Shown: positions 41,655 to 54,825, numbered from the stretch's first letter. The stretch: DNA of 64,000 bases from Cherax quadricarinatus (GCF_038502225.1 NC_091340.1:29329294-29393293), one strand, 5' to 3'. Notes: a model not told the origin generated them from the sequence alone. Numbers and translations: made by a program.

Positions 41655-42902
41655 CAGTACAGGAACATTATTACAAGACCTGGAAGAAGTACCAGTACAG
41701 CAGTACCAATTTTGGAACAAGTCCCAGTACAGCAGTACCAGTATTGGAACAAGTACCAGTACAGCAGTACCAATATTGGAACAGGTACCAGTACAGCAGT
41801 ACCAATATTGGAACAAGTCCCAGTACAGCAGTACCAATATTGGAACAAGTACCAGTACAGCAGTACCAATATTGGAACAAGTCCCAGTACAGCAGTACCA
41901 ATATTGGAACAAGTCCCAGTACAGCAGTACCAGTATTGGAACAAGTCCCAGTACAGCAGTACCAATACTGGAACAAGTATCAGTACAGCAGTACCAATAT
42001 TGGAACAAGTCCTAGTACAGCAGTACCAGTATTGGAGCAAGTACCAGTACAGCAGTACCAATATTGGAACACGTACCAGTACAGCAGTACCAATATTGGA
42101 ACAAGTACCAGTACAGCAGTACCAATATTGGAACAAGTACCAGTACAGCAGTACCAATATTGGAACAAGTTCCAGTACAGCAGTACCAATATTGGAACAA
42201 GTCCCAGTACAGCAGTACCAGCATTGGAACACGTACCAGTACAGCAGTACCAATATTGGAACAGGTACCAGTACAGCAGTACCAATATTGGAACACGTAC
42301 CAGTACAGCAGTACAAATATTGGAACAAGTTCCAGTGCAGCAGTACCAATATTGGAACAAGTCCCAGTACAGCAGTACCAGTATTGGAACACGTACCAGT
42401 ACAGCAGTACCAATATTGGAACAGGTACCAGTACAGCAGTACCAATATTGGAACACGTGCCAGTACAGCAGTACCAATATTGGAACAAGTTCCAGTACAG
42501 CAGTACCAATATTGGAACAAGTTCCAGTACAGCAGTACCAATTTTGGAACAAGTCCCAGTACAGCAGTACCAGTATTGGAACAAGTACCAGTACAGCAGT
42601 ACCAATATTGGAACACGTACCAGTACAGCAGTACCAGTATTGGAACAAGTACCAGTACAGCAGTACCAATATTGGAACAGGTACCAGTACAGCAGTACCA
42701 ATATTGGAACAAGTACCAGTACAGCAGTACCAATATTGGAACACGTACCAGTACAGCAGTACCAATATTGGAACAAGTACCAGTACAGCAGTACCAATAT
42801 TGGAACAGGTACCAGTACAGCAGTACCAGTATTGGAACAAGTACCAGTACAGCAGTACCAATATTGGAACAAGTACCAGTACAGCAGTACCAATATTAGG
42901 TA
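41655..42902. repeat. 32-bp minisatellite, about 39 copies
   Basis: The unit is acaagtaccagtacagcagt followed by accaatattgga. It lacks stop codons in most phases, so three units (96 bp) encode a 32-residue repeat and long frames of 290-420 codons appear on both strands. With no start context, splice signal or homology, these are treated as artefacts. Confidence 0.96.
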
Positions 42903-43199
42903 CACAAACACCAGTACATCACAGTAACATCACTGACAGCTGTCCAAGTCAGCAAAAAATAAAAACCACAAATTACATAAACAACAGACCACAATGGTTA
43001 TAATCATAGCCATAAATTTTAAAGGGGTGGAGGGATGAGCCAGCGGAAGGCCTTGGTCAGATGACCAAAAGCTCCAGCTGCGGGTCATCATATGACTAAG
43101 ACTCTCGTCGGGAAACACTTGTCCTTTTTCCTGACGAACCTTACTTAACATAATAACTAAGAGTATAGTCGACCTCTACATTTTACTCTCATTTACCTC
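42903..43199. other. Spacer with a possible unclassified repeat at 43020-43145
   Basis: 43020-43145 (ggtcagatgaccaaaagc, gggtcatcatatgactaaga, cgggaaacacttgtcc) contains short inverted words (ggtcat/atgacc) and looks like a dispersed repeat, but I cannot place it in a family from the sequence alone. Confidence 0.35.
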
Positions 43200-43308
43200 G
43201 GTGTATATACCTGGAGTATACCTGGAGTATACCTGGAGTATACCTGGAGTATACCTGGAGTATACCTGGAGTATACCTGGAGTATACCTGGAGTATACCT
43301 TGAGTATA
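43200..43308. repeat. 11-bp tandem repeat, about 9 copies
   Basis: The unit is cctggagtata; on minus it is ctccaggtata, one base from the ctccaggtaga unit of 43770-45433 and from the LINE 3' terminal repeat ctccaggtaaa. Confidence 0.92.
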
Positions 43309-43387
43309 CCTTAAGGGTGAATTTGAAAATGGTATACAATACCGACTTGTTGATAAATGACACACATATGCAATAGTTAAGTATCTT

Positions 43388-43433
43388 TATTTCGAAACGT
43401 TTCGCCCACACATTAGGCTTCTTCAGTCGAGTA
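43388..43433 (-). ncRNA. Hammerhead motif (CUGAAGA core)
   Basis: Minus strand: TACTCGA, CTGAAGA, stem II GCCTA-ATGTG-TGGGC (one G-U pair), GAAAC, GTT, TCGAAATA. Stem I has a solid 4-bp TCGA/TCGA core. Confidence 0.55.
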
Positions 43434-43530
43434 CAGAAAAATTTGTAGAAACAGTATTGATGTGAAGACGATGTAATCAGTCCATTAATCACCCTTGAAG
43501 ATGTAGATTTGAGGTGGTCAGTCCCTCAGC

Positions 43531-43576
43531 CTGGAGACTGAAGAGGCCTACGGTGTGGACGAAACGTTTCGGAATA
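43531..43576 (+). ncRNA. Decayed hammerhead motif
   Basis: CTGAAGA (43538-43544), GGCCTACGGTGTGGAC with one mismatch in stem II, then GAAACGTTTCGGAATA. Stem I is largely unpaired because the upstream sequence (ctggaga) is not the family's. Confidence 0.42.
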
Positions 43577-43626
43577 AATATACCTCACTGTTGCCCATGT
43601 GTCTTATTTATTTAGCTGGACAGATA

Positions 43627-43775
43627 GCTAAAGTCAGTGCCAGATCAGCCGGGCTGCGGTTCTTACGTTGGATTGCATGTGGCCAGCAGTAACAGCCTCG
43701 ATGATTAGGCCGTGATCCACCAGAAGGCCTGGTCATGGAGCGGGCCGATGGGGGCGTTGACCCCCCGGAATGCCC
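43627..43775 (+). mobile_element. 3' end of the 5200-8262 LINE family
   Basis: It matches 8110-8260: agtcagtgcc, gatcagccgggctg, tcttacgttgg, cagcagtaacagcctcg, tgatccaccagaaggcctgg, gggggcgttgacccc. Severely 5' truncated; it runs straight into the 11-bp array at the point where the LINE's own short terminal repeat begins. Confidence 0.85.
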
Positions 43776-45433
43776 TCCAGGTAGACTCCAAGTAGACTCC
43801 AGTTAGACTCCAGGAAGACTCCAGGTATACTTCAGGTAGACTCCAGGAAGACTCCAGAAAGACTCCAGGAAGACCCCAGGTACACTTCAGGTAGACTCCA
43901 GGAAGACTCCAGGAAGACTCCAGGTACACTTCAGGTAGACTCAGGAAGACTCCAGGAAGACTCCAGGAAGACTCCAGGTAGACTCCAGATAGACTCCAGG
44001 TAGACTCCAGGTAGACTCCAGGAAGACCCCAAGAACACTTCAGGTAGACTCCAGGAAGACTCCAGAAAGACTCCAGGAAGACCCCAGGTACACTTCAGGT
44101 AGACTCCAGGAAGACTCCAGGAATACCCCAGGTACACTTCAGGTAGACTCCAGGAAGACTCCAGTTAGACTCCAGGAAGACTCCAGGAAGACCCCAGGTA
44201 CACTTCAGGTAGACTCCAGGAAGACTCCAGGAATACCCCAGGTACACTTCAGGTAGACTCCAGGAAGACTCCAGGTACACTTCAGGTAGACTCAGGAAGA
44301 CTCCAGGAAGACTCCAGGAAGACTCCAGGTAGACTCCAGATAGACTCCAGGTAGACTCCAGGTAGACTCCAGGAAGACCCCAGGAACACTTCAGGTAGAC
44401 TCCAGGAAGACTTCAGAAAAACTCCAGGAAGACCCCAGGTACACTTCAGGTAGACTCCAGGAAGACTCCAGGAATACCCCAGGTACACTTTAGGTAGACT
44501 CCAGGAAGACTCCAGTTAGACTCCAGGAAGACTCCAGGAAGACCCCAGGTACACTTCAGGTAGACTCCAGGAAGACTCCAGGAATACCCCAGGTACACTT
44601 CAGGTAGACTCCAGGAAGACTCCAGTTAGACTCCAGGAAGACTCCAGGTACACTTCAGGTAGACTCAGGAAGACTCCAGGAAGACTCCAGGAAGACTCCA
44701 GGTAGACTCCAGATAGACTCCAGGTAGACTCCAGGTAGACTCCAGGAAGACCCCAGGAACACTTCAGGTAGACTCCAGGAAGACTCCAGAAAGACTCCAG
44801 GAAGACCCCAGGTACACTTCAGGTAGACTCCAGGAAGACTCCAGGAATACCCCAGGTACACTTCAGGTAGACTCCAGGAAGACTCCAGTTAGACTCCAGG
44901 AAGACTCCAGGTACACTTTAGGTAGACTCAGGAAGACTCCAGGAAGACTCCAGGAAGACTCCAGGTAGACTCCAAGTAGACTCCAGATAGACTCCAGGTA
45001 GACTCCAGATAGACTCCAGGTAGACTCCAGGTAGACTCCAGGTAGACTCCAGGAAGACCCCAGGAACACTTCAGGTAGACTCCAGGAAGACTCCAGAAAG
45101 ACTCCAGGAAGACCCCAGGTACACTTCAGGTAGACTCCAGGAAGACTCCAGGAATACCCCAGGTAGACTCCAAGCAGACTCCAGATAGACTCCAGGTAGA
45201 CTCCAGGTAGACTCCAGGTAGACTTCAGGTAGACTCCAGGTAGACTCCAGTTAGACTCCAGGTAGACTCCAGTTAGACTCCAGGTAGACTCCAGGTAGAC
45301 TCCAAGTAGACTCCAGGTAGACTCCAGGTAGACTCCAAGCAGGCTCCAGGTAGACTCCAGGTAGACTCCAGGTAGACTCCAGGTAGACTCCAGGTAGACT
45401 CCAGGTAGACTCCAGGTAGACTCCAGGTAGACA
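43770..45433. repeat. 11-bp minisatellite, about 150 copies, with higher-order blocks
   Basis: The unit is ctccaggtaga with variants aggaaga, agttaga, agaaaga and aggtacacttc. A block with the same variant order recurs at offsets of about 351 and 373 bp (marker positions near 44137, 44488, 44861). The first unit is continuous with the terminal repeat of the LINE fragment at 43627-43775. Confidence 0.95.
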
Positions 45434-45642
45434 AAGTCTTTCATGTTCAGTAGAATGTAATGTTAAATTTAACGTAGAATCACTAATTACAATTTTAACA
45501 AATGTTTTAATTAATTGATATTAGTGTAATTTAACTAATTAATGTTAATACTAATAATTAATTCATATAAATATTAATGTTTGTTTAACATCAGAAAGAC
45601 ATTGATGCATGTTTAGTGGTAATTGAAGGAGTTGTTTTTTTT
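45434..45642. other. AT-rich spacer
   Basis: About 200 bp of AT-rich sequence with short TTAATTAAT-type words; nothing else seen. Confidence 0.5.
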
Positions 45643-48600
45643 ACTGCAGTGTTTCATGTTGCAGTGTTTCATGCTGCAGTGTTTCATGCTGCAGTGTTTC
45701 ATGCTGCAGTGTTTCATGCTGCAGTGTTTCATGCTGCAGTGTTTCATGCTGCAGTGTTTCATGCTGCAGTGTTTCATGCTGCAGTGTTTCATGCTGTAGT
45801 GTTTCATGCTGCAGTGTTTCATGCTGCAGTGTTTCATGCTGCAGTGTTTCATGCTGCAGTGTTTCATGCTGTAGTGTTTCATGCTGCAGTGTTTCATGCT
45901 GCAGTGTTTCATGCTGCAGTGTTTCATGCTGTAGTGTTTCATGCTGCAGTGTTTCATCCTGCAGTGTTTCATGCTGCAGTGTTTCATGTTGCAGTGTTTC
46001 ATGTTGCAGTGTTTCATGCTGCAGTGTTTCATGCTGCAGTGTTTCATGCTGCAGTGTTTCATGCTGCAGTGTTTCATGCTGCAATGTTTCATGCTGCAGT
46101 GTTTCATGCTGTAGTGTTTCATGCTGCAGTGTTTCATGCTGTAGTGTTTTATGCTGTAGTGTTTCATGCTGCAGTGTTTCAAGCTGCAGTGTTTCATGCT
46201 GCAGTGTTTCATGCTGCAGTGTTTCATGCTGCAGTGTTTCATGCTGCAGTGTTTTATCCTGCAGTGTTTTATGCTGCAGTGTTTCATCCTGCAGTGTTTT
46301 ATGCTGCAGTGTTTCATCCTGCAGTGTTTCATCCTGCAGTGTTTCATGCTGCAATGTTTCATCCTGCAGTGTTTCATGCTGCAATGTTTCATCCTGCAGT
46401 GTTTTATCCTGCAGTGTTTTATGCTGCAGTATTTCATCCTGCAGTGTTTCATCCTGCAGTGTTTCATGCTGCAATACTTCATCCTGCAGTGTTTTATCCT
46501 GCAGTGTTTTATGCTGCAGTGTTTCATCCTGCAGTGTTTCATCCTGCAATGTTAAATCCTGCAGTGTTTTATCCTGCAGTGTTTTATGCTGCAGTGTTTC
46601 ATCCTGCAATGTTTCATCCTGCAGTGTTTTATCCTGCAGTGTTTCATGCTGCAGTGTTTCATCCTGCAGTGTTTTATGCTGCAGTGTTTCATCCTGCAGT
46701 GTTTCATTCTGCAATGTTTCATGCTACAGTGATTCATCCTGCAGTGTTTTATGCTGCAGTGTTTTATGCTGCAGTGTTTTATGCTGCAGTGTTTCATGCT
46801 GCAGTGTTTCATGCTGCAGTGTTTCATGCTGCAGTGTTTCATTCTGCAGTGTTTCATGCTGCAGTGTTTCATCCTGCAGTGTTTTATGCTGCAGTGTTTC
46901 ATCCTGCAGTGTTTCATCCTGCAGTGTTTCATGCTTCAATGTTTCATCCTGCAGTGTTTTATCCTGCAGTGTTTTATGCTGCAGTGTTTATCCTGCAGTG
47001 TTTCATCCTGCAATGTTTCATCCTGCAGTGTTTTATCCTGCAGTGTTTTATGCTGCAGTGCTTCATCCTGCAGTGTTTTATGCTGCAGTGTTTCATCCTG
47101 CAGTGTTTCATCCTGCAATGTTTCATCCGGCACTGTTTTATCCTGCAGTGTTTCATGCTGCAGTGTTTCATCCTGCAGTGTTTCATGCTGCAATGTTTCA
47201 TGTTGCAGTGTTTCATCCTGCAGTGTTTCATCCTGCAGTGTTTCATGCTGCAGTGTTTCATGCTGTAGTGTTTCATGCTGCACTGTTTCATGCTGCAGTG
47301 TTTCATGCTGCAGTGTTTCATCCTGCAGTGTTTCATCCTGCAGTGTTTCATCCTGCAGTGTTTCATGCTGCAGTGTTTCATGCTGCAGTGTTTCATTCTG
47401 CAGTGTTTCATGCTGCAGTGTTTCATCCTGCAGTGTTTTATGCTGCAGTGTTTCATCCTGCAGTGTTTCATCCTGCAGTGTTTCATGCTTCAATGTTTCA
47501 TCCTGCAGTGTTTTATCCTGCAGTGTTTTATGCTGCAGTGTTTATCCAGCAGTGTTTCATCCTGCAATGTTTCATCCTGCAGTGTTTTATCCTGCAGTGT
47601 TTTATGCTGCAGTGCTTCATCCTGCAGTGTTTTATGCTGCAGTGTTTCATCCTGCAGTGTTTCATCCTGCAATGTTTCATCCGGCACTGTTTTATCCTGC
47701 AGTGTTTCATGCTGCAGTGTTTCATCCTGCAGTGTTTCATGCTGCAATGTTTCATCCTGCAGTGTTTCATCCTGCAGTGTTTCATCCTGCAGTGTTTCAT
47801 GCTGCAGTGTTTCATGCTGTAGTGTTTCATGCTGCACTGTTTCATGCTGCAGTGTTTCATGCTGCAGTGTTTCATGCTGCAGTGTTTCATCCTGCAGTGT
47901 TTCATCCTGCAATGTTTCATGCTGCAGTGTTTCATCCTGCAGCGTTTAATGCTGCAGTGTTTCATCATGCAGTGTTTCATGCTGCAATGTTTCATCCTGA
48001 AGTGTTTCATGCTGCAGTGATTCATGCTGCAGTGTTTCATGCTGCAATGTTTCATGCTGCACTGTTTCATGCTGCAGTGTTTCATGCTGCAGTGTTTCAT
48101 ACTGCAGTGTTTCATCCTACAGTGTTTCATCCGGTAGTGTTTCATCCTACAGTGTTTCATCCGGTAGTGTTTCATGCTATAGTGTTCCATGTTGCAGTGT
48201 TTTATGCCGTAGTGTTTCATCCAGCTGTGTTTCATGCTGTAGTGTTTCATCCTACAGTGTTTCATACTGCAGTGTTTCATCCGACAGTGTTTTATCATCC
48301 TGCAGTGTTTCATACTGCAGTGTTTCATCCTACAGTGTTTCATCCTGCAGTGTTTCATGCTGTAATGTTTCATGCTGCAGTGTTTTATGCCGTACTGTTT
48401 CATCCAGCAGTGTTTCATGCTACAGTGTTTCATGCTGCAGTGTTTCATCCTACAGTGTTTTATCATCCTGCAGTGTTTCATACCGCAGTGTTTCATCCTG
48501 CAGTGTTTCATGTTGCAGTGCTTCATCCTGCAGTGTTTCATGCTGTAATGTTTCATGCTGCAGTGTTTTATGCCGTAGTGTTTCATCCAGCAGTGTTTCA

Positions 48601-51600
48601 TGCTGTAGTGTTTCATGCTACAGTGTTTCATGCTGCAGTGTTTCATCCTACAGTGTTTTATCATCCTGCAGTGTTTCATACCGCAGTGTTTCATCCTGCA
48701 GTGTTTCATGTTGCAGTGCTTCATCCTGCAGTGTTTCATGCTGTAATGTTTCATGCCACAGTGTTTCATATTGCAGTGCTTCATCCTTCAGTGTTTCATC
48801 CTGCAGTGTTTCATCCTGCAGTGTTTCATGCTGCAGTGTTTCATGCTGCAGTGTTTCACGCTGCAGTATTTCATGCAGCAGTGTTTCATGCTGCAGTGTT
48901 TCATCCTGCAGTGTTTCATGCTGCAGTGTTTCATGCTGCAGTGTTTCATCCTGCAGTGTTTCATCCTGCAGTGTTTCATCCTGCAGTGTTTCATAATACA
49001 GTGTTTCATGCCGCAGTGTTTCATCCCGCAGTGTTTCATGCTGCAGTGTTTCATCCTGCAGTGTTTCATAATACAGTGTTTCATGCTGCATTGCTTCATC
49101 CTGCAGTGTTTCATCCTGCAGTTTTTCATCCTGCAGTGTTTCATCTTGCAGTGTTTAATCCTGCAGTGTTTCATGCTGTAGTGTTTCATCCTGTAGTGGT
49201 TCATGGTGTAGTGTTTCATGCTGCAGTGTTTCATCTTGCATTGTTTCATACTGCAATGTTTCATCCTGCAGTGTTTCATCCTGCAGTGTTTCATCCTGCA
49301 GTGTTTCATTATGCAGTGTTTCATGCTGTAGTGTTTCGTGCTGCAGTGTTTCATGCTGCAGTGTTTCATCCTGCAATGATTCATCCTGCAGTGCTTCATC
49401 CTGCAGTGTTTCATCCTGCAATGTTTCATGTTGCAGTGTTTCATCCTGAAGTGTTTTATAGTACAGTGTTTCATGCTGTAGTGTTTCATGCTGTAGTGTT
49501 TCATGCTGCTGTGTTTAATCCTGCAGTGCTTCATCCTGCAGTGTTTCATCCTGCAGTGTTTCATCCTGCAGTGTTTCATCCTGCAATGTTTCATGCTGCA
49601 GTGTTTTATGCTGCAGTGTTTCATACTGCAGTGTTTCATCCTGCAGTGTTTCATGCTGTAGTGTTTCATGTTGCAGTGTTTCATGCTGCAGCTTTTCGTG
49701 CTGCAGTGTTTTATGCTGCTGTGTTTCATGCTGTAGTGTTTCATGCTGCAGTGTTTCATGCTGCAGTGTTTCATCCCGTAGTGTTTCATACTGCAGTGTT
49801 TCATCATGCAGTGTTTCATCCTGCAATGTTTCATGCTGCAGTGTTTCATCCTGCAGTGTTTCATGCTGCAGTGTTTCATGCTGCAGTGTTTCTTGCTGCA
49901 GTGTTTCATGCTGCAGTGTTTCATGCTGCAGTGTTTCATCCTGCAGTGTTTCATTCTGCAATGTTTCATGCTGCAGTGATTCATCCTGCAGTGTTTTATG
50001 CTGCAGTGTTTCATGCTGCAGTGTTTCATGCTGCAGTGTTTCATTCTGCAGTGTTTCATGATGCAGTGTTTCATCCTGCAGTGTTTTATGCTGCAGTGTT
50101 TCATCCTGCAGTGTTTCATGCTTCAATGTTTCATCCTGCAGTGTTTTATCCTGCAGTGTTTTATGCTGCAGTGTTTCATCCTGCAGTGTTTCATCCTGCA
50201 ATGTTTCATCCTGCAGTGTTTTATCCTGCAGTGTTTTATGCTGCAGTGTTTCATCCTGCAGTGTTTTATGCTGCAGTGTTTCATCCTGCAGTGTTTCATC
50301 CTGCAATGTTTCAATCTGCACTGTTTTATCCTGCAGTGTTTCATGCTGCAGTGTTTCATCCTGCAGTGTTTCATGCTGCAATGTTTCATGTTGCAGTGTT
50401 TCATGCTGCAGTGTTTCATGCTGCAATGTTTCATCCTGCAGTGTTTCATCCTTCAGTGTTTCATCCTGCAGTGTTTCATGCTGCAGTGTTTCATGCTGTA
50501 GTGTTTCATGCTGCACTGTTTCATGCTGCACTGTTTCATGCTGCAGTGTTTCATGCTGTAGTGTTTCATCCTGCAGTGTGTCATTCTGCAATGTTTCATG
50601 CTGCAGTGTTTCATCGTGCAGTGTTTTATGCTGCAGTGTTTCATCATGAAGTGTTTCATGCTGCAATGTTTCATCCTGAAGTGTTTCATGCTGCAGTGAT
50701 TCATGCTGCAGTGTTTCATGCTGCAATGTTTCATGCTGCACTGTTTCATGCTGCAGTGTTTCATGCTGCAATGTTTCATCCTGCAGTGTTTCATCCTGCA
50801 GTGTTTCATCCTGCAGTGTTTCATGCTGCAGTGTTTCATGCTGTAGTGTTTCATGCTGCACTGTTTCATGCTGCACTGTTTCATGCTGCAGTGTTTCATG
50901 CTGTAGTGTTTCATCCTGCAGTGTTTCATCCTGCAATGTTTCATGCTGCAGTGTTTCATCCTGCAGTGTTTCATGCTGCAGTGTTTCATCATGAAGTGTT
51001 TCATGCTGCAATGTTTCATCCTGAAGTGGTTCATGCTGCAGTGATTCATGCTGCAGTGTTTCATGCTGCAATGTTTCATGCTGCACTGTTTCATGCTGCA
51101 GTGTTTCATGCTGCAGTGTTTCATAGTGCAGTGTTTCATCCTACAGTGTTTCATCCGGTAGTGTTTCATGCTATAGTGTTCCATGTTGCAGTGTTTTATG
51201 CCGTAGTGTTTCATCCAGCTGTGTTTCATGCTGTAGTGTTTCATCCTACAGTGTTTCATCCTGCAGTGTTTCATCCGACAGTGTTTTATCATCCTGCAGT
51301 GTTTCATACTGCAGTGTTTCATCCTACAGTGTTTCATCCTGCAGTGTTTCATGCTGTAATGTTTCATGCTGCAGTGTTTTATGCCGTAGTGTTTCATCCA
51401 GCAGTGTTTCATGCTGTAGTGTTTCATGCTACAGTGTTTCATGCTGCAGTGTTTCATCCTACAGTGTTTTATCATCCTGCAGTGTTTCATACTGCAGTGT
51501 TTCATCCTGCAGTGTTTCATGTTGCAGTGCTTCATCCTGCAGTGTTTCATGCTGTAATGTTTCATGCTACAGTGTTTCATATTGCAGTGCTTCATCCTGC

Positions 51601-54600
51601 AGTGTTTCATCCTGCAGTGTTTCATCCTGCAGTGTTTCATGCTGCAGTGTTTCATGCTGCAGTGTTTCATGCTGCAGTGTTTCATGCTGCAGTGTTTCAT
51701 GCTGCAGTGTTTCATGCTGCAGTGTTTCATGCTGCAGTGTTTCATCCTGCAGTGTTTCATGCTGCAATGTTTCATCCTGCAGTGTTTCATAATACAGTGT
51801 TTCATGCTGCATTGCTTCATCCTGCAGTGTTTCATCCTGCAGTTTTTCATCCTGCAGTGTTTCATCTTGCAGTGTTTAATCCTGCAGTGTTTCATGCTGT
51901 AGTGTTTCATCCTGTAGTGGTTCATGGTGTAGTGTTTCATGCTGCAGTGTTTCATCCTGCAGTGTTTCATGCTGTAGTGTTTCGTGCTGCAGTGTTTCAT
52001 GCTGCAGTGTTTCATGCTGCAGTGTTTCATGCTGCAGTGTTTCATCCTGCAATGATTCATCCTGCAGTGTTTCATCCTGCAGTGTTTCATCCTGCAATGT
52101 TTCATGTTGCAGTGTTTCATCCTGAAGTGTTTTATACTACAGTGTTTCATGCTGTAGTGTTTCATGCTGTAGTGTTTCATGCTGCTGTGTTTCGTCCTGC
52201 AGTGCTTCATCCTGCAGTGTTTCATCCTGCAGTGTTTCATCCTGCAGTGTTTCATCCTGCAATGTTTCATGCTGCAGTGTTTTATGCTGCAGTGTTTCAT
52301 ACTGCAGTGTTTCATCCTGCAGTGTTTCATGCTGTAGTGTTTCATGTTGCAGTGTTTCATGCTGCAGCTTTTCGTGCTGCAGTGTTTCATGCTGCAGTGT
52401 TTCATGCTGTAGTGTTTCATGCTGCAGTGTTTCATCCTGCAATGTTTCATGCTGCAGTGTTTCATGCTGCAGTGTTTCATGCTGCAGTGTTTCATCCCGT
52501 AGTGTTTCATGCTGCAGTGTTTCATCATGCTGTGTTTCATCCTGCAAAGTTTCATGCTGCAGTGTTTCATCCTGCAGTGTTTCATGCTGCAATGTTTCAT
52601 GCTGCAGTGTTTCTTGCTGCAGTGTTTCATCCTGCAGTGTTTTATGCTGCAGTGTTTCATCATGAAGTGTTTCATGCTGCAATGTTTCATCCTGAAGTGT
52701 TTCATGCTGCAGTGATTCATGCTGCAGTGTTTCATGCTGCAATGTTTCATGCTGCACTGTTTCATGCTGCAGTGTTTCATGCTGCAGTGTTTCATACTGC
52801 AGTGTTTCATCCTACAGTGTTTCATCCGGTAGTGTTTCATGCTATAGTGTTCCATGTTGCAGTGTTTTATGCCGTAGTGTTTCATCCAGCTGTGTTTCAT
52901 GCTGTAGTGTTTCATCCTACAGTGTTTCATCCTGCAGTGTTTCATCCGACAGTTTTTTATCCTGCAGTGTTTCATACTGCAGTGTTTCATCCTACAGTGT
53001 TTCATCCTGCAGTGTTTCATGCTGTAATGTTTCATGCTGCAGTGTTTTATGCCATAGTGTTTCATCCAGCAGTGTTTCATGCTGTAGTGTTTCATGCTAC
53101 AGTGTTTCATGCTGCAGTGTTTCATCCTACAGTGTTTTATCATCCTGCAGTGTTTCATACTGCAGTGTTTCATCCTGCAGTGTTTCATGTTGCAGTGCTT
53201 CATCCTGCAGTGTTTCATGCTGTAATGTTTCATGCTACAGTGTTTCATATTGCAGTGCTTCATCCTGCAGTGTTTCATGCTGTAATGTTTCATGCTACAG
53301 TGTTTCATATTGCAGTGCTTCATCCTGCAGTTTTTCATCCTGCAGTGTTTCATCCTGCAGTGTTTCATCCTGCAGTGTTTCATGCTGCAGTGTTTCATGC
53401 TGCAGTGTTTCATGCTGCAGTGTTTCATGCTGCAGTGTTTCATGCTGCAGTGTTTCATGCTGCAGTGTTTCATGCTGCAGTGTTTCATCCTGCAGTGTTT
53501 CATGCTGCATTGCTTCATCCTGCAGTGTTTCATCCTGCAGTTTTTCATCCTGCAGTGTTTCATCTTGCAGTGTTTAATCCTGCAGTGTTTCATGCTGTAG
53601 TGTTTCATCCTGTAGTGGTTCATGGTGTAGTGTTTCATGCTGCAGTGTTTCATCTTGCATTGTTTCATACTGCAATGTTTCATCTTGCAGTGTTTCATCC
53701 TGCAGTATTTCATCCTGCAGTGTTTCATCCTGCAGTGTTTCATGCTGTAGTGTTTCGTGCTGCAGTGTTTCATGCTGCAGTGTTTCATGCTGCAGTGTTT
53801 CATGCTGCAGTGTTTCATCCTGCAATGATTCATCCTGCAGTGTTTCATCCTGCAGTGTTTCATCCTGCAATGTTTCATGTTGCAGTGTTTCATCCTGAAG
53901 TGTTTTATACTACAGTGTTTCATGTTGTAGTGTTTCATGCTGTAGTGTTTCATGCTGCTGTGTTTCGTCCTGCAGTGCTTCATCCTGCAGTGTTTCATCC
54001 TGCAGTGTTTCATCCTGCAGTGTTTCAACCTGCAGTGTTTCATCCTGCAATGTTTCATGCTGCAGTGTTTTATGCTGCAGTGTTTCATACTGCAGTGTTT
54101 CATCCTGCAGTGTTTCATGCTGTAGTGTTTCATGTTGCAGTGTTTCATGCTGCAGCGTTTCGTGCTGCAGTGTTTCATGCTGCAGTGTTTCATGCTGTAG
54201 TGTTTCATGCTGCAGTGTTTCATCCTGCAATGTTTCATGCTGCAGTGTTTCATGCTGCAGTGTTTCATGCTGCAGTGTTTCATCCCGTAGTGTTTCATCC
54301 TGCAGTGTTTCATCATGCAGTGTTTCATCCTGCAATGTTTCATGCTGCCGTGTTTCTTGCTGCAGTGTTTCATGCTGCAGTGTTTCATCCTGCAGTGTTT
54401 CATCCTGCAGTGTTTCATCCTGCAATGTTTCATTCTGCAGTGTTTCATCCTGAAGTGTTTTATGCTGCAGTGTTTCATGCTGCAGTGTTTCACGCTGCAG
54501 TGTTTCATGCTGTAGTGTTTAATGTTGCAGTGTTTCATGCTGCAGTGTTACATGCTACTGTGTTTCATCCTGTAGTGTTGAATCCTGCAGTGCTTCATTT

Positions 54601-54735
54601 TTAGTGGTGCATCCTGTAGTGTTTCATTCCATAGTGTTGCATCATGTAGTGTTGGATCCTGTAGTGTTGCATTTTGCAGTGATGCATTCTGGAGTGTTGC
54701 ATCCTGCAGTGTTGCATCCTGTAGTGTTGCAGCGA
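45643..54735. repeat. 15-bp satellite-like array (forward), about 600 copies
   Basis: The unit is ctgcagtgtttcatg or ctgcagtgtttcatc; nearly every unit contains a PstI site CTGCAG. The two forms are mixed, with rarer tgtagtg and tttta variants. A distinctive block (ccggtagtg, ttccatgttgcag, tgccgtagtg) starts at 48161, 51155 and 52826, offsets 2994 and 1671, so the array grew by duplication of kilobase blocks. The period is a multiple of three and stop-free in several phases, giving a 2,617-codon frame on plus and a 1,361-codon frame on minus; both are artefacts. The last 130 bp (54600-54735) are diverged. Confidence 0.97.
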
Positions 54736-54822
54736 GGAAACTGCAGGATTGGCTTACCACTTCCTGAGCTGTGTAGACTAGTTTGAAATTTCATGATAAT
54801 TAGGCTAATGTGGGTATGAATA

Positions 54823-54825
<3 letters not shown>

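Larger units (their letters stand above)
43331..43605 (-). mobile_element. Inverted-arm hammerhead element (CUGAAGA family), no clear target-site duplication
   Basis: The left end has the tail (hairpin GGTAT-ACA-ATACC on plus at 43331-43343, then cgacttgt). A minus arm with ribozyme follows, then cagtccctcagcctggag and a plus arm ending catgtgtcttatttattta. The arms differ by many substitutions, so this is an older copy. Confidence 0.55.

Noticed and set aside
41649..43003. Open frames of 290-420 codons (QYQYWNKYQYSS repeats and others)
   Set aside because: Consequence of the 32-bp array: open in several frames on both strands at once, no start context or domain.
46751..54604. 2,617-codon open frame (VFH/AVF repeats) and matching minus-strand 1,361-codon frame
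   Set aside because: Both are produced by a stop-free 15-bp repeat whose period is a multiple of three; frames are open on both strands and follow the array limits, with no independent coding evidence.
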